From Rhodopirellula sp. (GTDB lineage Bacteria > Planctomycetota > Planctomycetia > Planctomycetales > Planctomycetaceae): a stretch of DNA of 35,912 nt. The notes below the pieces were generated by a model that was not told the origin of the DNA, did no database searches, and saw only the letters and a list, made by a program, of their open reading frames with translations. A program made the position numbers and the translations under genes. The stretch covers positions 1 to 35,912 of the forward strand of contig JABMPE010000708.1 in NCBI GenBank assembly GCA_013203845.1, in the 5' to 3' direction. Below, in pieces: positions 35,298 to 35,912 of this stretch. Every line of letters starts with the position of its first letter. Position 1 is the stretch's first letter.

Positions 35298-35912
35298 ATG
35301 TCTCGAACCATCCTGTCGCGATATCTCGACCCAGCCACGCTGAGCCGAGTGGCGAAGCGGCATGTCGAACCGCGCGGCCTGGTCATGGGAAATCTGGCTG
35401 GCGCGCACAAATCACCGCTGGCAGGCTTCGCCGTCGAATTCGCTGGCCATCGTGAATACGTGCCCGGCGACGAGCCGAGACACATCGACTGGCGGCTTTA
35501 TTTCACCCGCGATCGCTACTTCATCAAACAGTACGAGATGGAGACGAATTTCGTCTGCCATCTGGTCCTCGATGTCAGCGCGTCAATGCGTTATGGCGAT
35601 GCTGAACAACAGAAACTCAGTTACGCGGCGAGCATGGCCGCCACGCTGGCGTTCTCGATCGCCCAGCAGAACGACAAAGTTTCGCTGGCCACGTTCGACG
35701 ATCGGGTTCGGGGATTCATTCCGCCCAGTAATTCGATGGCCCAGATGATACGCATCTCAAGCCTTCTGGATGAGGCGGCCCCAGTCGACAAAACCAGCAT
35801 GGCGACCTGCCTCAACGAACTGACTGGTCGCATGCAGCGTCGAGAAATCGTCATGATCTTCAGCGATTTCTTCACCGACCTCGACGAACTCGAACCAGCT
35901 CTGCAACTCCTC
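35298..35912 (+). CDS. DUF58 family protein (vWA-like), 5' part
   Basis: The frame is open from ATG 35298 to the window end (205 codons), so the C terminus is missing. It starts MSRTILSRYLDPATLSRVAK and shows the DUF58 core: EFAGHREYVPGDEPRHIDWR followed by IKQYEMETN, and then the vWA-like metal site LVLDVSASMRYG (Asp-x-Ser-x-Ser). IVMIFSDFFTDLDEL is the later vWA strand with a conserved Asp. Members are usually encoded beside MoxR-type AAA ATPases and BatA-like membrane proteins, and are thought to act as chaperone-like partners for envelope or surface complexes. Here the upstream neighbour is the PP2C-type phosphatase, and a moxR gene may lie further on, outside the window. Confidence 0.88.
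   Translation, partial: MSRTILSRYLDPATLSRVAKRHVEPRGLVMGNLAGAHKSPLAGFAVEFAGHREYVPGDEPRHIDWRLYFTRDRYFIKQYEMETNFVCHLVLDVSASMRYGDAEQQKLSYAASMAATLAFSIAQQNDKVSLATFDDRVRGFIPPSNSMAQMIRISSLLDEAAPVDKTSMATCLNELTGRMQRREIVMIFSDFFTDLDELEPALQLL

Overview
The window looks like a chromosomal segment of a planctomycete (Planctomycetia, Planctomycetaceae-like). This is an inference from gene content: a Tat-signal DUF1501 protein, several secreted PQQ-type beta-propeller proteins, a sialate O-acetylesterase, a secreted SGNH hydrolase, ExbB/ExbD operons with zinc-ribbon fusions, and loosely packed operons. I saw no insertion sequence, prophage, CRISPR array, tRNA or rRNA.

Layout. (1) 1-4872: the 3' end of a sialate O-acetylesterase with a strong hairpin behind it, then a very large secreted beta-propeller protein with a methyltransferase-like insert and a malectin-like tail. 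(2) 4952-8866: a housekeeping block on the + strand: type III pantothenate kinase, a three-domain Clp_N/ThiD2/ThiE thiamine protein, undecaprenyl-diphosphatase (uppP) and a DUF167 protein. (3) 9237-20192: a tight + strand operon that may be the least described part. It encodes a TonB-like single-pass protein, ExbB, ExbD, a zinc-ribbon ExbD, a membrane-anchored protein leading into a PQQ beta-propeller (split by an apparent frameshift near 13550-13590), a secreted solute-binding-protein-like protein with a helical repeat region, and a secreted unknown protein. It reads as a proton-motive-force-driven envelope machine with its own periplasmic parts. (4) 20419-24067: a partial complex I cluster in the order nuoI, DUF2203 gene, nuoA, nuoC, nuoD, with no nuoB, ended by a clear intrinsic terminator. 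A consensus-like promoter lies in front of nuoI. (5) 24346-28676: secreted SGNH hydrolase, Tat-exported DUF1501 protein, a small membrane protein on the - strand, and another exported PQQ-propeller protein. (6) 28723-31849: a two-component pair, with a sensor kinase carrying two discoidin-like domains outside the membrane and a NarL/FixJ-type regulator. (7) 31846-35912: recQ on the - strand, overlapping the regulator at its stop codon; divergent from it, a PP2C/SpoIIE-type phosphatase with a degenerate receiver domain, then the start of a DUF58 protein cut by the window end.

Functions are assigned from motifs read by eye in the translations; no database search was possible. Domain boundaries are approximate.
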